This document shows positions 62,174 through 64,000 of a stretch of 64,000 nt of DNA, piece by piece. The notes beneath the pieces were generated by a model. That model ran no database searches and was not told the origin of the DNA. It saw only the letters and a program-made list of their open reading frames with translations. Position 1 is the first letter of the stretch. The number at the start of each line of letters is the position of its first letter. Made by a program: the position numbers and the translations under genes. The stretch is from Devosia submarina (GTDB taxonomy: Bacteria; Pseudomonadota; Alphaproteobacteria; Rhizobiales; Devosiaceae): positions 186,001-250,000 of the forward strand of contig NZ_PYWB01000009.1 of assembly GCF_003056345.1 (NCBI RefSeq), in the 5' to 3' direction.

Positions 62174-63255
62174 TGAACCGCTCCTTTTCAGCTGCCAGCC
62201 TCGTATTGATGTTGGCCCTTGCTGGTTGCCAACCTGCTCCTGAGAGCGCCGCCGAGGCGCAGGTCGTGCGGCCAGTGCTCACCAAAACCATGGCGTTCGA
62301 AGGCTTGGCGGCAGACCGTTTTGCCGGGGAAGTGGAAGCGCGCTATAAGGCAACCCTTAGCTTTCGAACGTTTGGCCGGGTGGTCAGTCGTTCCGTTGGG
62401 GTTGGGGATCGAGTGGAGCCCGGTCAACAGATCGCGCAACTTGACTCCACCCAGCAAGAGCTTGCCGTGCGGACCGCCGAGGCAAATTTCGCATCGGTCC
62501 AGGCACAGCTCAACAATCTGCTGGCTGTGGAGCAACGGCAGCAAACCCTGCTCGAGCAGAACAACATCTCTCCTGCTGTCTTCGAAACAGCGCGGCAGGC
62601 CCGCCGGGCAGGGGAGTCCTCCCTGGCTCAGGCGCAAGCCCAATTGAACAAGGCACAAGAGCAGTTGAACTACACCACTCTGCGTGCCGACAATGCAGGG
62701 CTTGTTACTGAGGTGTGGGTTGAACCAGGTCAGACAGTGGCGGCTGGTGAAGCTATTGTGACTGGAGTGCAGCCAGAGGAACGCGAGGCGGTAATTGCAG
62801 TGATTGAGTCTGAGGGAAGCTCGCTTCAAGTTGGGACGAAATTCACCATCACCAAACAGCTTGATCCTGACGTCTCAGTGCCCGGAACTGTACGCGAAAT
62901 CTCCCCCCAAGCCGACCCGACCACCCGCACAGTTACTGTCAGAATTGCCATGGACGATCCTGCAGGAATGCTCCGGCTTGGCTCCACCATCATAGCTACA
63001 CGCGCGGACGTGGGTCGTTTGGATCTGGTTGCGCCAGCAACCTCAATCTTTGCCGATGGCGCTATGCAAGCTCTCTGGGTGGTGGACGTTGCCACCGGAA
63101 GCGTCGCCAAACGCACCGTGGTCGCCGAGAAGCAGGAATCCGGTGACTTCATCATCAGAGAGGGTTTGGCAGAAGGCGATATCGTGGTGACTGCCGGAGC
63201 CAACAGCCTCAAAGAAGGACAGAAGGTCCTCATCAACGAAGGGCATACAAATTGA
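62170..63255 (+). CDS. RND efflux membrane-fusion lipoprotein (second adaptor)
   Basis: 361 aa, lipobox LALAGC, lipoyl-like half around VGVGDRVEPGQQIAQLDS, a coiled coil (about 95-165) and a C-terminal barrel. It is a distant paralogue of the preceding adaptor. Two adaptors with one pump occur in some operons and may form a heteromeric hexamer. It overlaps the pump gene by TTGA. Confidence 0.88.
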   Translation: MMNRSFSAASLVLMLALAGCQPAPESAAEAQVVRPVLTKTMAFEGLAADRFAGEVEARYKATLSFRTFGRVVSRSVGVGDRVEPGQQIAQLDSTQQELAVRTAEANFASVQAQLNNLLAVEQRQQTLLEQNNISPAVFETARQARRAGESSLAQAQAQLNKAQEQLNYTTLRADNAGLVTEVWVEPGQTVAAGEAIVTGVQPEEREAVIAVIESEGSSLQVGTKFTITKQLDPDVSVPGTVREISPQADPTTRTVTVRIAMDDPAGMLRLGSTIIATRADVGRLDLVAPATSIFADGAMQALWVVDVATGSVAKRTVVAEKQESGDFIIREGLAEGDIVVTAGANSLKEGQKVLINEGHTN

Positions 63256-64000
63256 AGACCTTCAACCTGTCTGAGTGGGCGTTGGACCACAAGTCCCTCG
63301 TCTGGTTCTTCATGATCGTTTGCACGGTTGCAGGCATCTCGGCCTACATGAACCTGGGGCGTGAAGAAGATCCGAACTTCACCATCAAGACCATGGTCAT
63401 CGCCGCACAATGGCCGGGCGCCTCCGTCGAGGAAATGACGAACCAGGTCACGGATCGTATCGAGCAGAAGCTCGTCGAATTGAGCCAGCTCGACTATACC
63501 ACCAGCACCACTACCGCTGGACAGACCGTGGTTAACGTCAACCTCGACGCTTCGGTCGCGGGTGGAGAGGTCACTGCGACTTGGACACAGGTGCGCAACC
63601 TCATAGGTGACATAGCTGGTGAATTCCCGCCCGGGGTCATTGGACCTTTCTTTAACGATCGCTTTGGCGACGTCTATGGTAACATATACGCCTTTACTGC
63701 GGACGGTCTGACGGATCGGCAGCTTCGCGATTATGTGGAAGATGTACGCGAGCAAGTGCTCCGCGTTCCCAATGTGGGCCGCGTAGACCTTCTCGGGGTG
63801 CAGGACGAGGTCATCTTTCTCGAGTTTTCGCCGCAAAAACTGTCGGCTTACGGTGTGAGCCAGCAATCCATTATAGGGGCCTTACAAGCCCAGAATGCAG
63901 TGACACAAACGGGCGTCATTCAAGCTGGAGCTGAGCGTGTGGCGATCCGGGTTGGTGGCGGCTTCACCTCGCAGGATTCCATTCGCGATATCAACCTTCG
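63252..64000 (+). CDS. RND-family efflux permease, 5' part (runs off window)
   Basis: Reads from TTG 63252, which overlaps the adaptor stop as TTGA, to the window edge. The product starts KTFNLSEWALDHKSLVWFF, a first transmembrane helix, then REEDPNFTIKTMVIAAQWPG, typical of the HAE2/MexB-related group with D at the helix end. About 250 of roughly 1030 residues are visible. It would pump a hydrophobic compound using the proton gradient together with both adaptors. Confidence 0.9.
   Translation, partial: MKTFNLSEWALDHKSLVWFFMIVCTVAGISAYMNLGREEDPNFTIKTMVIAAQWPGASVEEMTNQVTDRIEQKLVELSQLDYTTSTTTAGQTVVNVNLDASVAGGEVTATWTQVRNLIGDIAGEFPPGVIGPFFNDRFGDVYGNIYAFTADGLTDRQLRDYVEDVREQVLRVPNVGRVDLLGVQDEVIFLEFSPQKLSAYGVSQQSIIGALQAQNAVTQTGVIQAGAERVAIRVGGGFTSQDSIRDINL

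Noticed and set aside
1..64000. CRISPR arrays, intact tRNAs and rRNA genes
   Set aside because: No regularly spaced repeats and no complete tRNA or rRNA sequence were seen on either strand.

Overview
The window looks like part of the chromosome of a GC-rich alphaproteobacterium, most likely Hyphomicrobiales and Devosia-like. This is inferred from GC-rich third codon positions and from the gene families present: UxuA/KdgD with a dipeptide-type ABC transporter, an ArsR-ArsC-ArsN2-Acr3-ArsC-ArsH cluster, an IS21 element and a CPA1 antiporter. No intact rRNA or tRNA gene and no CRISPR array was seen.

Layout. (1) 1-291 is the 5' part of an SGNH hydrolase gene. It is followed by the 3' two thirds of a tRNA-Arg(CCU) (369-420), broken in the 5' arm of the anticodon stem region. 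(2) About 421 to 21,300 is an integrated phage-like element. It carries a tyrosine integrase, an ATP-dependent DNA ligase, an SRAP (YedK-type) peptidase, small DNA-binding proteins around a divergent control region (7280-7554), an AAA+ ATPase, an endolysin/spanin lysis cassette made of many tiny overlapping genes, a frameshifted RusA resolvase and a 1417-aa primase/helicase-type replication protein. No capsid, tail, portal or terminase gene was recognised, so a satellite-like or decayed phage is plausible. Several genes here are broken by single-base indels in short homopolymers. (3) 21,330-26,711 is an arsenic resistance cluster. (4) 27,013-36,565 is a sugar-acid/glycoside catabolic locus (GH1 glycosidase, UxuA, KdgD, GntR repressor) divergent from a five-gene ABC importer; an M3 peptidase follows.

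(5) 39,350-45,200 is the highlight: a bacterial ubiquitin-like conjugation island. A minus-strand operon encodes a three-domain ubiquitin-like protein ending in Gly-Gly-Ala, an E2-like protein, a JAMM/JAB isopeptidase and a ThiF-type E1 with two CxxC pairs. The genes overlap or abut. Divergently transcribed is a RHH regulator, a GNAT-like protein, a XRE protein and an ImmA/IrrE metallopeptidase, which could sense and control the system. (6) 45,500-50,100 holds small secreted proteins and an OmpR-type two-component system. (7) 50,388-54,350 is a partly decayed polyol/nucleoside utilisation cluster: a broken ABC ATPase, a nucleoside hydrolase, a TIM-barrel isomerase and a truncated FGGY kinase. 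The kinase is cut by an IS21-family element (54,351-56,842), whose other end cuts a VOC gene. (8) 57,170 to the end carries a LysR regulator, a CPA1 Na+/H+ antiporter, and a TetR-controlled RND efflux operon with two lipoprotein adaptors and the start of the pump gene, which runs off the window.

All functions come from reading motifs and gene context; no database search was run.
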